A program made the translations under genes and the position numbers. The notes beneath the pieces are model-generated. The model searched no databases. It was not told the origin of the DNA and saw only the letters and a program-made list of their open reading frames with translations. Of a DNA stretch of 64,000 bases, positions 1 through 8,501 are shown one piece after another. This stretch comes from Bacillus canaveralius (GTDB lineage Bacteria; Bacillota; Bacilli; Bacillales; Cytobacillaceae): positions 186,001 through 250,000 of the forward strand of contig NZ_PGVA01000014.1 in assembly GCF_002860125.1 (NCBI RefSeq), read 5' to 3'. Every line of letters begins with the position of its first letter. Within the stretch, counting starts at the first letter, position 1.

Positions 1-116
1 TTTCATTTGAGGCGCCCGACATCACGATGGAAAAGGTGACAATCACTCCCCAGTATGTCGAGGAGAAGCTCGGGCCTATCTCACGGGATAAGGATTTAAG
101 CCAGTTTATCCTGTAG
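1..116 (+). CDS. hslU: HslU (ClpY) ATPase subunit, 3' end only
   Basis: This is the last 37 codons of an ORF that begins before the window, read in the frame starting at base 3 and stopping at TAG 114-116. The tail ends in DLSQFIL, which is the conserved C-terminus of HslU/ClpY. In the family this tail inserts into the HslV (ClpQ) protease and activates it. In Bacillus the gene lies in xerC(codV)-hslV-hslU-codY, and codY follows here 134 bases downstream, which supports the call. No ATPase motifs are visible because only the end is present. Confidence 0.9.
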   Translation, partial: SFEAPDITMEKVTITPQYVEEKLGPISRDKDLSQFIL

Positions 117-249
117 CAACTATCGTTTAATTGATTTAAGATAGGGTAGGAGACATATCAAGCAAATGGCTTTCAAAAAAGAGGTCAGCCGCGCAGTCGA
201 TTCTAAAAAAATAAATAATGATTGTTGGAAGCAATAGGAGGAAGAAACA

Positions 250-1029
250 ATGGACTTATTAACGAAAACAAGAAAGATTAATGCAATGCTACAAAGAGCA
301 GCAGGAAAACCGGTAAACTTTAAAGAAATGTCGGAAACGTTAAGCGAAGTCATCGAAGCCAATATTTTCGTGGTCAGCCGCCGAGGCAAGCTGCTCGGTT
401 TTGCGATTAACCAGCAAATTGAAAATGAGCGCATGAAAAAAATGCTTGAAGACCGCCAGTTCCCGGAAGAGTACACAAACAACTTATTCAACGTACAAGA
501 AACCTCTTCAAATCTGGATGTCGAAAGTCAATATACGGCATTTCCAGTCGAAAACCGTGACTTGTTCAGAACCGGTTTAACAACAATTGTTCCGATCATT
601 GGTGGCGGAGAGCGTCTTGGAACATTAATTTTGGCAAGATTGCAGGAACAATTCCATGATGATGATCTCATTTTAGCGGAATATGGCGCAACAGTTGTTG
701 GGATGGAAATCCTTCGTGAAAAAGCGGAAGAAATTGAGGAAGAAGCGCGCAGCAAAGCAGTTGTCCAAATGGCAATCAGCTCTCTATCCTACAGTGAACT
801 CGAAGCAATTGAGCATATTTTTGAAGAATTAAATGGCAGCGAAGGATTGCTTGTCGCTTCGAAAATTGCCGACCGTGTCGGGATTACCCGCTCAGTGATC
901 GTTAACGCGCTCCGCAAGCTTGAAAGTGCCGGAGTGATTGAATCCCGTTCACTCGGTATGAAAGGAACCTATATTAAAGTATTGAACAACAAATTCTTGC
1001 TTGAGTTGGAAAAATTGAAATCAAATTAA
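250..1029 (+). CDS. codY: CodY, GTP- and branched-chain-amino-acid-sensing transcriptional repressor
   Basis: 259 aa, the usual CodY length. The protein starts [15 protein letters not shown], which is the family N-terminus. The N-terminal half is the GAF domain that binds isoleucine, leucine and valine. The C-terminal part (about residues 180-259) is the winged helix-turn-helix, with the segment [19 protein letters not shown] as recognition region. A strong Shine-Dalgarno (AGGAGGAAG, 236-244) precedes the ATG. In Bacillus, CodY represses nutrient-scavenging, competence and motility genes during rapid growth. Here it is the last gene of the hslU-codY unit, closed by a terminator at 1038-1085, and it sits directly upstream of the fla/che operon, whose promoter region carries a candidate CodY box. 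Confidence 0.98.
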   Translation: MDLLTKTRKINAMLQRAAGKPVNFKEMSETLSEVIEANIFVVSRRGKLLGFAINQQIENERMKKMLEDRQFPEEYTNNLFNVQETSSNLDVESQYTAFPVENRDLFRTGLTTIVPIIGGGERLGTLILARLQEQFHDDDLILAEYGATVVGMEILREKAEEIEEEARSKAVVQMAISSLSYSELEAIEHIFEELNGSEGLLVASKIADRVGITRSVIVNALRKLESAGVIESRSLGMKGTYIKVLNNKFLLELEKLKSN

Positions 1030-1037
1030 TAATAGCT

Positions 1038-1085
1038 AAAAAAGCCGGCCCGCGGAAGACCTATTCCGTGGGCCGGCTTTTTTTC
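1038..1085 (+). terminator. Intrinsic terminator after codY
   Basis: A GC-rich stem (AAGCCGGCCCGCGGA pairing with TCCGTGGGCCGGCTT, one G-T wobble) with an 8-nt loop is followed by a run of T. It lies 9 bases after the codY stop and separates the codY unit from the fla/che operon. Confidence 0.9.
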
Positions 1086-1475
1086 ATGCAACCGCGCTTG
1101 TCGACAATATTATTGCGCAAGTGTTACATTTGTTGCATTTCTATTTTGCAAATAGTGACAAACAGGAAAAATCACACCAACAATTACCACTATTAAATAG
1201 GTTAAAATACCTATAACTAAATTGGAAAATTATAATAAAATAAACATAGTTTCGTTGTTTTTTTAACATTTACCAATATGAAAACAATAAAATTAAGTCA
1301 TTATTTTTTTCTGTGATTTCAAGCGATTTTAAGAAAATGTCGAAAATGGGTATTTAGTCCGATAAAAATTAACCTTTTTAACATAGACATATTATTTCAG
1401 TTTCTTTACAATTAAAAATATGATTATACATAATTCGCCATAATCAGCAAAAATTCGCTAGTAGAGGTGCACGAA
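1086..1475 (+). promoter_or_regulatory. Promoter region of the fla/che operon
   Basis: This 390-base gap holds no ORF and is strongly AT-rich. The best sigma-A match is TTTACA (1405-1410), an 18-nt spacer and CATAAT (1429-1434), which would start transcription near 1441, about 35 bases before flgB. A CodY-box-like site lies at 1325-1339. No convincing sigma-D promoter (TAAA, about 15 nt, GCCGATAT) was found, although B. subtilis has one upstream of this operon. The promoter call is inference from hexamer matches only. Confidence 0.55.
1325..1339. promoter_or_regulatory. Candidate CodY-binding box
   Basis: The 15-mer GATTTTAAGAAAATG matches the established CodY consensus AATTTTCWGAAAATT at 12 of 15 positions. 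It lies about 65 bases upstream of the proposed -35 of the fla/che promoter. CodY is known to repress this operon directly in B. subtilis, so the position makes sense. Binding is inferred, not shown. Confidence 0.5.
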
Positions 1476-1871
1476 ATGAGTTTATTTTCCAATACAATTT
1501 CGACACTGGAAAGTGCTTTGAATTACTCATCTTTAAAACAAAAGGTTATTTCGCAAAATATTGCCAACGTAGATACGCCAAATTACAAAGCGAAAGATGC
1601 CAGTTTCAAAGCAACCCTTCAGCAGGCTGTCGACCAATCGATCCATGCATACAGAAGCGATGGACGGCACTATGACTTTAAACAACGACCGCAAACGAAT
1701 GCAGCTGTTTCGACAAGGCAAAACGTCCAATATAACCATAACGGAAACAGCGTGGACCTGGACAAGGAAATGTCCGATCTGGCGACTAATCAAATTTATT
1801 ATAATGCGGTGACTGAACGAATTAACGGGAAGTTTTCAACGCTGCAAAACGTGATAAGAGGGGGCAAATAA
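1476..1871 (+). CDS. flgB: Flagellar proximal rod protein FlgB
   Basis: 131 aa. FlgB is a rod subunit that joins the MS-ring to the distal rod. The N-terminal segment SQNIANVDTPNYKAKD (about residues 27-42) is the rod/hook family signature, and NSVDLDKEMSDLA in the second half is the conserved FlgB motif. I chose ATG 1476 because the Shine-Dalgarno AGAGGTG (1463-1469) lies 6 bases before it and the protein then starts MSLFS as in relatives. An in-frame GTG at 1467 overlaps that Shine-Dalgarno and is unlikely. It is the first gene of the fla/che operon; flgC follows after 2 bases. Confidence 0.95.
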   Translation: MSLFSNTISTLESALNYSSLKQKVISQNIANVDTPNYKAKDASFKATLQQAVDQSIHAYRSDGRHYDFKQRPQTNAAVSTRQNVQYNHNGNSVDLDKEMSDLATNQIYYNAVTERINGKFSTLQNVIRGGK

Positions 1872-1873
1872 GC

Positions 1874-2332
1874 ATGTCGATGTTCCATAGTATGAATACA
1901 ACTTCTTCAGCGCTTACTGCCCAACGCTTAAGAATGGATGTCATTTCATCCAACATGGCAAATGTTGATTCAACGAGGGCCGCGGTGGTGAATGGAGAAT
2001 GGCAGCCATATCAGCGGAAAATGGTTGTCATGGAGCCAAAGCAAGGCGGATTTTCTTCCTTTTTAAACATGGCAATGAGTAAAGCTGACCAGAAATCGGT
2101 TGGAAATGGTGTCAACGTCTCGCGAATTGTTGAAGATGAAACTCCTTTTAAAATGGTTTTTGATCCTGAGCATCCGGATGCAAACGAAGAAGGCTATGTA
2201 GCAATGCCGAATGTTGATCCGCTTCGCGAAATGGTTGATTTAATTGGTGCAACCAGATCTTACGAAGCAAATGTAACGGTCTTTAATGCTTCAAAAGGAA
2301 TGATGATGAAAGCCCTCGAAATCGGGAAATAA
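1874..2332 (+). CDS. flgC: Flagellar proximal rod protein FlgC
   Basis: 152 aa, close to the 150 aa of B. subtilis FlgC. FlgC is a rod component exported by the flagellar type III system. The N-terminus carries the family pattern (LRMDVISSNMANVDSTRA, residues 20-37), and the C-terminus has the axial-protein helix SYEANVTVFNASKG and ends in LEIGK. AGAGGGGG upstream (1857-1864) serves as Shine-Dalgarno. It is tightly packed after flgB and 12 bases before fliE. Confidence 0.96.
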   Translation: MSMFHSMNTTSSALTAQRLRMDVISSNMANVDSTRAAVVNGEWQPYQRKMVVMEPKQGGFSSFLNMAMSKADQKSVGNGVNVSRIVEDETPFKMVFDPEHPDANEEGYVAMPNVDPLREMVDLIGATRSYEANVTVFNASKGMMMKALEIGK

Positions 2333-2344
2333 GGAGAGAACTAA

Positions 2345-2650
2345 ATGGAGAGTGTTTCTTTTCCTTCTGCAGCCCATATTTTAAAGCCGCAGGAGACAGT
2401 AAACCGTACATATACCCCGTATGAAGCGCAGCAAAATTTTTCGGCGATTTTAAAGGAGTCGATTGAAAAAGTAAATGAAGCGCAACAAAAGTCCGATATA
2501 TTGACCGAAAAACTGGCAAAAGGTGAGAACGTTGACTTGCATCAAGTGATGATTGAATCACAAAAAGCCAGTGTTTCTTTGCAGTTGACCATGGAAATAA
2601 GAAACAAAGCGATTGAAGCATACCAGGAAATAATGAGAATGCAAGTTTAA
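2345..2650 (+). CDS. fliE: Flagellar hook-basal body complex protein FliE
   Basis: 101 aa. FliE is the adaptor between the FliF MS-ring and the rod. The sequence fits the family: a variable start, then FSAILKESIEKVNEAQQKSD and the conserved C-terminal MIESQKASVSLQLTMEIRNK followed by AYQEIMRMQV. The Shine-Dalgarno AAGGAGAG (2331-2338) spans the flgC stop. A 78-base gap with a hairpin separates it from fliF. Confidence 0.95.
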   Translation: MESVSFPSAAHILKPQETVNRTYTPYEAQQNFSAILKESIEKVNEAQQKSDILTEKLAKGENVDLHQVMIESQKASVSLQLTMEIRNKAIEAYQEIMRMQV

Positions 2651-2681
2651 TAGTCATACAAGCTAGGAACTTTTAAAGTAG

Positions 2682-2717
2682 CGGTTATTAGCTGCCTACG
2701 CCTAGACAGAATAACCG
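2682..2717 (+). other. Intercistronic stem-loop before fliF
   Basis: An 8-bp perfect stem CGGTTATT (2682-2689) / AATAACCG (2710-2717) with a 20-nt loop ends where the fliF Shine-Dalgarno (GGGGG, 2717-2721) begins. There is no T-run, so it is not an intrinsic terminator. It could affect fliF translation or mRNA stability; this is inference. Confidence 0.5.
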
Positions 2718-2728
2718 GGGGAACAAAG

Positions 2729-4321
2729 ATGAACGAATCGTTTCAGCAAAGAATAAATAAAATAAAAGATTACTGGAGCAGCAGAACAAAGAAACAAAGA
2801 TACTTATTTTTTGGCTCGCTTCTATTTATTGTGATTTTAGCGATAGCCGTATCTGTCCTTGCAACAAGGACTACTCTTGTTCCGCTTTACAGCAACCTTT
2901 CCCCTTCCGAGACAGGCGCGATTAAAGAAAGCCTGGATGCCAGGGGAATTCAGTCGGAAATTTCCGACGGAGGAACGACTATCCGTGTGCCCGAAGAATC
3001 GGTGGATACGCTTAAAGTCGAACTTGCGGCAGAAGGGATACCAAAATCAGGTAACATTGATTATTCATTTTTCAGCCAGAACGCCGGGATCGGCATGACT
3101 GAAAATGAATTTGATGTATTAAAGCTTGACGCAATGCAGACAGAATTAGCCGATCTGATGAAGGGGATTGACGGTGTTAAAGATGCTAAGGTTATGATCA
3201 ATCTCCCCGAAAAAGGAATATTTGTTTCTGACCAGGCCGACGCTGCTTCAGCTTCTATCGTGTTAAACACTAAACCAGGCTATCAGTTTGAAGAAGCTCA
3301 AATCGAATCTCTTTATCATTTAGTTGCAAAAAGCGTTCCAAATCTTCCCACTGATAATATCGTCATTATGAATCAGTTTTTTGAGTATTTTGATTTAAAT
3401 AATGAAAAAAATTCTTCAGGGGCATCTTTTGCATCCCAGCATGAGATTAAAAAACAGATCGAAAGGGACGTTCAGCGCCAGGTGCAAAATATGCTTGGAA
3501 CGCTGATGGGACAAGATAAAGTAGTTGTTTCTGTTACTGCTGATATAGACTTCACCCAGGAAAATCGCGAAGAAAACCTCGTAGCTCCTGTTGATGAGGA
3601 AAATATGGAAGGAATCGCGATCAGTGCCCAGCGATTGACCGAAACTTTTACCGGAAACGGTGACCAGGCAGGCGGAGTTCTCCAGGGAGAAGACCCGGCA
3701 GATGTGGGTGGAACCCAATACCTGGCGGGGCAAGGTGCGAATGGAGATTATGAGCGGGTCGAGGAAACGATCAATAACGAAGTAAACAGAATTCGCAAGG
3801 AAATTGTCGAATCTCCATATAAAGTGAGAGACCTGGGCATTCAAGTAATGGTTGAACCGCCGGTTGCGGATGATCCGAATTCACTTCCACAGGATAGGGT
3901 TGACGATATTACCCAAATCTTAGGGACGATCGTCCGGACCACGATTAATAAAGATGCCGCACAGCCTGAATTAACAGACGAGTTAATAAATCAGAAGGTA
4001 ATGGTCTCGGTTCAGCCGTTTAACGGAAAAATAGATTTCGAAGGCGACGCACAACCAGGACTTCCTTGGTGGATTTTTGTTATAGGCGGTGTATTGCTGG
4101 TAATTATCGCGGTCTTAGTCTTCTTGTTTATTCGTTCAAGAAGAAAGCGTGAAGAGGAAGAAGAACTCGTCATCGAAGAAATCATTGCTCCTAATGTGCC
4201 GGATGTAAACGAAGAACAGGAAACGGAAAGCAGCTTGAAGAGAAAACAGCTCGAAAAAATGGCAAAAGAAAAACCGGAAGATTTCGCAAAGCTTTTACGG
4301 TCATGGATTGCTGAAGATTAG
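2729..4321 (+). CDS. fliF: Flagellar MS-ring protein FliF
   Basis: 530 aa, close to B. subtilis FliF (536). FliF forms the membrane ring on which the switch and the export gate are built. A membrane segment lies at about residues 25-47 (LFFGSLLFIVILAIAVSVLA), followed by the YscJ-like ring-building domain with LVPLYSNLSPSETG. A second membrane segment is at about 447-468 (WWIFVIGGVLLVIIAVLVFL). The cytoplasmic tail ends in KPEDFAKLLRSWIAED, the FliG-binding region. The Shine-Dalgarno is GGGGGA just after the upstream hairpin. fliG starts 11 bases downstream. Confidence 0.97.
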   Translation: MNESFQQRINKIKDYWSSRTKKQRYLFFGSLLFIVILAIAVSVLATRTTLVPLYSNLSPSETGAIKESLDARGIQSEISDGGTTIRVPEESVDTLKVELAAEGIPKSGNIDYSFFSQNAGIGMTENEFDVLKLDAMQTELADLMKGIDGVKDAKVMINLPEKGIFVSDQADAASASIVLNTKPGYQFEEAQIESLYHLVAKSVPNLPTDNIVIMNQFFEYFDLNNEKNSSGASFASQHEIKKQIERDVQRQVQNMLGTLMGQDKVVVSVTADIDFTQENREENLVAPVDEENMEGIAISAQRLTETFTGNGDQAGGVLQGEDPADVGGTQYLAGQGANGDYERVEETINNEVNRIRKEIVESPYKVRDLGIQVMVEPPVADDPNSLPQDRVDDITQILGTIVRTTINKDAAQPELTDELINQKVMVSVQPFNGKIDFEGDAQPGLPWWIFVIGGVLLVIIAVLVFLFIRSRRKREEEEELVIEEIIAPNVPDVNEEQETESSLKRKQLEKMAKEKPEDFAKLLRSWIAED

Positions 4322-4332
4322 GGGGGACACCA

Positions 4333-5349
4333 ATGGCGAAAAAAGAACAAAAAGAACTAACCGGGAAGCAAAAGGCAGCCATTCTCCTCATTTCCCTCGG
4401 TCCTGATGTTTCAGCCTCTGTATATAAGCATTTAAGTGAAGAGGAGATTGAAAAACTCACACTGGAAATCTCGAGTGTCCGTAAAGTGGAATCCCGTGCA
4501 AAAGAAGAAATTTTAGAAGAATTTCACAATATTGCGCTTGCCCAGGATTATATTTCCCAGGGTGGAATAGGTTACGCCAAGACGGTTCTCGAAAAAGCGC
4601 TTGGATCTGAGCAAGCAGCGGTTATCATTAACCGGCTGACATCCTCTTTACAAGTAAGGCCTTTTGATTTTGCGAGAAAAGCAGATCCTGGCCAAATCTT
4701 AAATTTTATTCAAAACGAGCATCCCCAAACGATTTCACTCATCCTTTCCTATTTGGATGCTCCGCAGGCAGGACAAATTCTTTCTGAACTGCCGCAGGAA
4801 ATGCAAGCGGATGTAGCAAGAAGGATTGCCGTTATGGACAGCACGTCACCGGAGATCATCAATGAAGTGGAACAGATTCTCGAAAGGAAGCTGTCGGCAA
4901 CAGTGACGCAGGATTATACGCAGACAGGCGGGATTGAAGCGGTTGTTGAAGTTCTTAACGGTGTTGACAGAGCAACCGAACGAACGATTCTCGATGCGCT
5001 CGAAATCCAGGATCCAGAACTTGCAGAAGAGATTAAGAAAAGAATGTTTGTCTTTGAAGATATTGTTACACTGGACAACCGTGCAATTCAAAGAGTTATC
5101 CGCGATTGTGAAAACGAGGATCTCATGCTTGCGTTAAAGGTATCCAGTGATGAAGTGAAAGAAATCGTCTTTAAAAATATGTCGACACGAATGGTTGAAT
5201 CCTTTAAAGACGAGATGGAATTTATGGGTCCTGTCCGCCTCCGGGATGTTGAGGAAGCACAATCAAGAATTGTTGCCAATATCCGCCGGTTAGAAGAAAG
5301 CGGAGAAATCGTCGTCGCTCGCGGCGGGGGAGATGATATTATTGTCTAG
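4333..5349 (+). CDS. fliG: Flagellar motor switch protein FliG
   Basis: 338 aa, the usual length. FliG sits on the MS-ring and transmits torque from the stators. The N-terminal domain (LTGKQKAAILLISLGPDVSA) binds FliF. The middle domain contains EHPQTISLILSYL, the EHPQ motif that contacts FliM. The C-terminal torque domain includes the charged helix around MFVFEDIVTLDNRAIQRVIR. The start has GGGGGGA upstream (4321-4327). The 3' end overlaps the first codons of fliH, so the two are probably translationally coupled. Confidence 0.97.
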   Translation: MAKKEQKELTGKQKAAILLISLGPDVSASVYKHLSEEEIEKLTLEISSVRKVESRAKEEILEEFHNIALAQDYISQGGIGYAKTVLEKALGSEQAAVIINRLTSSLQVRPFDFARKADPGQILNFIQNEHPQTISLILSYLDAPQAGQILSELPQEMQADVARRIAVMDSTSPEIINEVEQILERKLSATVTQDYTQTGGIEAVVEVLNGVDRATERTILDALEIQDPELAEEIKKRMFVFEDIVTLDNRAIQRVIRDCENEDLMLALKVSSDEVKEIVFKNMSTRMVESFKDEMEFMGPVRLRDVEEAQSRIVANIRRLEESGEIVVARGGGDDIIV

Positions 5350-6100
5350 GCTTATTAAATCCCATCGAACTGCGGAATTGAACGAGAAAAAAGTAATTTC
5401 AATTCGCACGCTTAACAGGAGTGAGCAGGGAATAATCCTTGCACCTGATACTGCAATCGAAGCAGAAAAACGAGCGTTGCTTGCCAATGCTGCGGAACAG
5501 GCTCAGAAATTGCTTGCTGCCGCCCGTGCCGAGGCCAGATTCATTCAGGAAGAAATGGACAAGCAAAAAAACGATTGGCAGGAGGAGAAACAGCTTATTA
5601 CTGAGCAGGCTGTGCAGCAAGGCTACGAACAAGGTCTCCGTGATGGCAGGGAAAAAGGATTTGCAGAATATCGCGAATCGATTCATTTTGCTGCAGAACT
5701 TGTCGAAGCATCGAAAGCCGATTATCAGCAAAGGGTCGAATCATCCGAACGAACGATTCTGGAACTCGGTATTAAAGTAGCTGAAAAAATTCTCGGCAAA
5801 ACAATTAGCGATCATGAAGAGGAGTTTATCGGGATCGTCAAACAAGCGGTTAAACAGGCAAGGGATGCCCGTGATGTAGAGCTTCATGTCAACCCGCTCC
5901 ATTATCAAAACTTGTTGTCGCATAAAGACGAATTGCTGGCGCTTTTCCCTAAGGAAACCAATTTTTATATTTTTCCTGACGATGACTTGAGCGAGGAAAG
6001 CTGTTTGATCGAGTCAGCGAATGGCCGCATGGACGCCAGTGTTGACAGTCAGCTTCTTGAAGTAAAACAAAAGCTTGTCGAGCTGTTGGAGAGTGAATGA
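5342..6100 (+). CDS. fliH: Flagellar assembly protein FliH, regulator of the export ATPase
   Basis: 252 aa from the TTG at 5342. FliH binds and restrains FliI and links it to the C-ring. The N-terminal half is a long charged helix, as expected. The segment GYEQGLRDGREKGFAEYRES (about residues 97-116) holds the glycine-spaced repeats typical of FliH, and ILELGIKVAEKILGK starts the conserved C-terminal domain. An in-frame ATG at 5333 directly abuts the Shine-Dalgarno (GGGGGAG, to 5332) and leaves no spacing. The TTG gives 9 bases, so I prefer it. The gene overlaps fliG at its start and fliI at its end. Confidence 0.92.
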   Translation: MSRLIKSHRTAELNEKKVISIRTLNRSEQGIILAPDTAIEAEKRALLANAAEQAQKLLAAARAEARFIQEEMDKQKNDWQEEKQLITEQAVQQGYEQGLRDGREKGFAEYRESIHFAAELVEASKADYQQRVESSERTILELGIKVAEKILGKTISDHEEEFIGIVKQAVKQARDARDVELHVNPLHYQNLLSHKDELLALFPKETNFYIFPDDDLSEESCLIESANGRMDASVDSQLLEVKQKLVELLESE

Positions 6101-7419
6101 TGAAGAAGGCTGCCGACTTAATCGACCATATTGGCGAACTCGATTCATTTAAGCGATTTGGAAGGGTAAAGCGGGTAGTTGGGTTAATGATCGAATCCCA
6201 GGGGCCCCAAAGCTCAATTGGTGATCTTTGCTATATACATGTCGGCAACAACAGGAAAAAAGTCATTCAGGCGGAAGTTGTCGGCTTTAGAGAAGAAAAT
6301 GTCATATTGATGCCGTATACAACGGTCCAGGACATATCACCCGGGAGCCTTGTCGAAGCAACGCTGAAACCGCTCGAAATAAAAGTCGGTGCCAGCCTTG
6401 TCGGAAGTGTAATCGATTCGCTCGGAATGCCGTTGGATGGATCAGCGCTTCCAAAGGGACTGACGGCTGTACCGACTGAACAGGCACCGCCCAATCCAAT
6501 GAGCAGGCCGCCAATCAATGAAGCAATTGATGTTGGCGTTAGAATGATCGACAGCCTGCTGACAGTCGGGACAGGCCAGCGTATTGGCATCTTCGCCGGA
6601 AGCGGAGTTGGGAAAAGCACCCTTCTTGGCATGATCGCCAGGAATACAACCGCGGATTTAAACGTGATCGGCCTGATCGGGGAACGAGGCCGCGAAGTTA
6701 GAGAATTCATTGAGCGTGATCTTGGACCTGAAGGGCTGAAAAAGTCAATTGTCGTCGTTGCTACTTCCGATCAACCGGCTCTTATGCGGATAAAGGGTGC
6801 GTTCACCGCAACCGCTATCGCTGAATACTTCCGGGATAAAGGTTTAAAGGTGATGCTGATGATGGATTCTGTCACAAGGGTGGCTATGGCGCAGCGCGAG
6901 ATTGGGCTCGCAGTTGGTGAACCGCCAACGACAAAGGGTTATACGCCATCCGTCTTCGCCGTGTTGCCAAAGCTGCTTGAACGGACCGGCACGAATCAGC
7001 ACGGTTCAATCACATCGTTTTACACGGTGCTCGTTGATGGCGATGACATGAATGAGCCGATTGCCGATAGCGTCAGGGGGATTCTCGACGGACATTTTGT
7101 GCTGGACAGGAACCTCGCCAATAAAGGGCAGTTTCCGGCAGTGGATGTATTAAAAAGCATCAGCCGGATTATGAATTATATCGTCCCGGAACCGCATGTC
7201 AAAGCGGCAGAAAGTCTCAGGGAAGCCTTGAGCACTTATATAAATTCAGAGGATTTAATTAATATCGGAGCTTATAAAAAGGGTTCCTCAAAGGAAATTG
7301 ACACAGCGATCCAGCTTTACCCAAAAATCCTGTCGTTTTTAAAGCAAGGAACACATGAAAAAGTGTCGATGGAGGAAAGTGTCCAGGCCTTATTCCGATT
7401 AATGGATGAAGGGGAGTAG
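6097..7419 (+). CDS. fliI: Flagellum-specific export ATPase FliI
   Basis: 440 aa, the normal family length. FliI is the F1-beta-like ATPase that unfolds and feeds substrates to the flagellar type III gate. The Walker A motif AGSGVGKST is near residues 167-175, the Walker B region is LKVMLMMDSVTR, and the family stretch LIGERGREVREFIERDLG lies between them. Two ATGs are adjacent (6097 and 6100), both overlapping the fliH stop. The second gives slightly better spacing from GGAG at 6088-6091. Confidence 0.98.
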   Translation: MMKKAADLIDHIGELDSFKRFGRVKRVVGLMIESQGPQSSIGDLCYIHVGNNRKKVIQAEVVGFREENVILMPYTTVQDISPGSLVEATLKPLEIKVGASLVGSVIDSLGMPLDGSALPKGLTAVPTEQAPPNPMSRPPINEAIDVGVRMIDSLLTVGTGQRIGIFAGSGVGKSTLLGMIARNTTADLNVIGLIGERGREVREFIERDLGPEGLKKSIVVVATSDQPALMRIKGAFTATAIAEYFRDKGLKVMLMMDSVTRVAMAQREIGLAVGEPPTTKGYTPSVFAVLPKLLERTGTNQHGSITSFYTVLVDGDDMNEPIADSVRGILDGHFVLDRNLANKGQFPAVDVLKSISRIMNYIVPEPHVKAAESLREALSTYINSEDLINIGAYKKGSSKEIDTAIQLYPKILSFLKQGTHEKVSMEESVQALFRLMDEGE

Positions 7420-7423
7420 CCAG

Positions 7424-7867
7424 ATGCATTATCAGTTCAAATTTGATAAGATCCTAAACTTAAAGGAACGGGAAAAGGATGAGGCGCTTTCGATCTATCA
7501 CGAGGCAGTCAAAAAGTTTGAAGCAGCGGCCGAAAAGCTGTATGACCTTTTAAAAAAGAAGGAAGATATGGAAGCCTATCAATCATCCAGGCTAGTTGCC
7601 GGGCTTCCCGTTCAGGAAATCAGGCATCACCAGCTTTTTCTTGGGAATTTAGATAAAACGATCGACTATTATCAAAAAATGGTGATAAACACAAGAAAAC
7701 AAATGTCATTTTTTCAAGAAAAGCTGATGGAAAAAAATATCGAAGTTAAGAAATATGAAAAAATAAAAGAAAAAGATTTTCACCATTTTAGAGAAGAAAT
7801 TAAATACACCGAGGGAAAACAGATGGACGATATCTCGATTCAGCAATTTATGAACCGGGGAAGTTAG
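7424..7867 (+). CDS. fliJ: Flagellar export chaperone FliJ
   Basis: 147 aa, the same length as B. subtilis FliJ. It is a two-helix coiled-coil protein that enters the FliI hexamer and escorts export substrates. The pattern is clear: YQFKFDKILNLKEREKDEA at the start, VQEIRHHQLFLGNLDKTI in the middle and the conserved end MDDISIQQFMNRG. I chose ATG 7424, which follows the Shine-Dalgarno AAGGGGAG (7409-7416) at 7 bases. An upstream in-frame ATG at 7406 would have that Shine-Dalgarno inside the gene. Confidence 0.94.
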   Translation: MHYQFKFDKILNLKEREKDEALSIYHEAVKKFEAAAEKLYDLLKKKEDMEAYQSSRLVAGLPVQEIRHHQLFLGNLDKTIDYYQKMVINTRKQMSFFQEKLMEKNIEVKKYEKIKEKDFHHFREEIKYTEGKQMDDISIQQFMNRGS

Positions 7868-7875
7868 GTGGAATG

Positions 7876-8481
7876 ATGGACAAAGCAGTGGAACAAAAAG
7901 AAGAAAAGAAATATAACCGTTTTCAATGGTTCTTAATGGCTTTCTTAATTCCGTTAATCTTTGCTGTCGCAGTTGCTCTCATCGTGATGACATTTTCGGG
8001 CGTTAACGTCTTTGAAAAATCAAAAGAAATCGCTGAAAAAATGCCTGTAGTTTCCGGCTGGGTGGAAAGTAAAAAGGAGCCTTCGACAGAAGAGATTGAA
8101 AAAGAAATGATCGATCTGGAGGCTGAAATCAAAGACAGGGAAGCAGAGCTGGATCAGATTGAAACGAAAATGGGAAACAAGGATCAGGAGATCGAAAGGC
8201 TTCAGCTTGAAAAGGGACAGCTTGAGCTCCAAATTGATGAATTGACCGCGATTCAGGAGGAAAATAAGCGTGCCTTTAAAGATATTGTCCGTACGTACGA
8301 GACGATGTCCGCAAAGAAGGCGGCCCCGATTATAACGAAGATGAGCGATGCGGAAGCGTTGAAGATATTAACCAATATCAAAGCAGAAACGTTAGCCGCC
8401 ATAATGGAGAATATGTCTCCCGAGGATGCAGCGAAATTCACCGGGCTTTTGACAAGCGAGTCGGCCGGGGAGAACGAATAA
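7876..8481 (+). CDS. ylxF: YlxF, MotE-like membrane coiled-coil protein of the flagellar operon
   Basis: About 202 aa. One membrane segment lies near the N-terminus (FLMAFLIPLIFAVAVALIVM). A long glutamate-rich coiled coil follows (residues about 70-135), and the C-terminal domain KAAPIITKMSDAEALKILTN with MSPEDAAKFTGLL resembles the MgtE-N/MotE fold. It occupies the fliJ-fliK position of B. subtilis ylxF. In other bacteria MotE-type proteins help target stators, but the role here is inferred. ATGs at 7873 and 7876 are both possible; AGGTGG (7866-7871) favours the second. Confidence 0.88.
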   Translation: MDKAVEQKEEKKYNRFQWFLMAFLIPLIFAVAVALIVMTFSGVNVFEKSKEIAEKMPVVSGWVESKKEPSTEEIEKEMIDLEAEIKDREAELDQIETKMGNKDQEIERLQLEKGQLELQIDELTAIQEENKRAFKDIVRTYETMSAKKAAPIITKMSDAEALKILTNIKAETLAAIMENMSPEDAAKFTGLLTSESAGENE

Positions 8482-8501
8482 TTTGGAAGGAGGTGAAAAA
8501 A

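Noticed and set aside
131-159. TTGATT with CATATC 17 bases later as a promoter for codY
   Set aside because: The -10 matches only three of six positions; codY is more simply read as part of the hslU operon.
1358-1365. TCCGATAA resembles the sigma-D -10 element upstream of flgB
   Set aside because: No TAAA -35 is found 14-16 bases upstream (the sequence there is around GTCG), so the promoter is incomplete.
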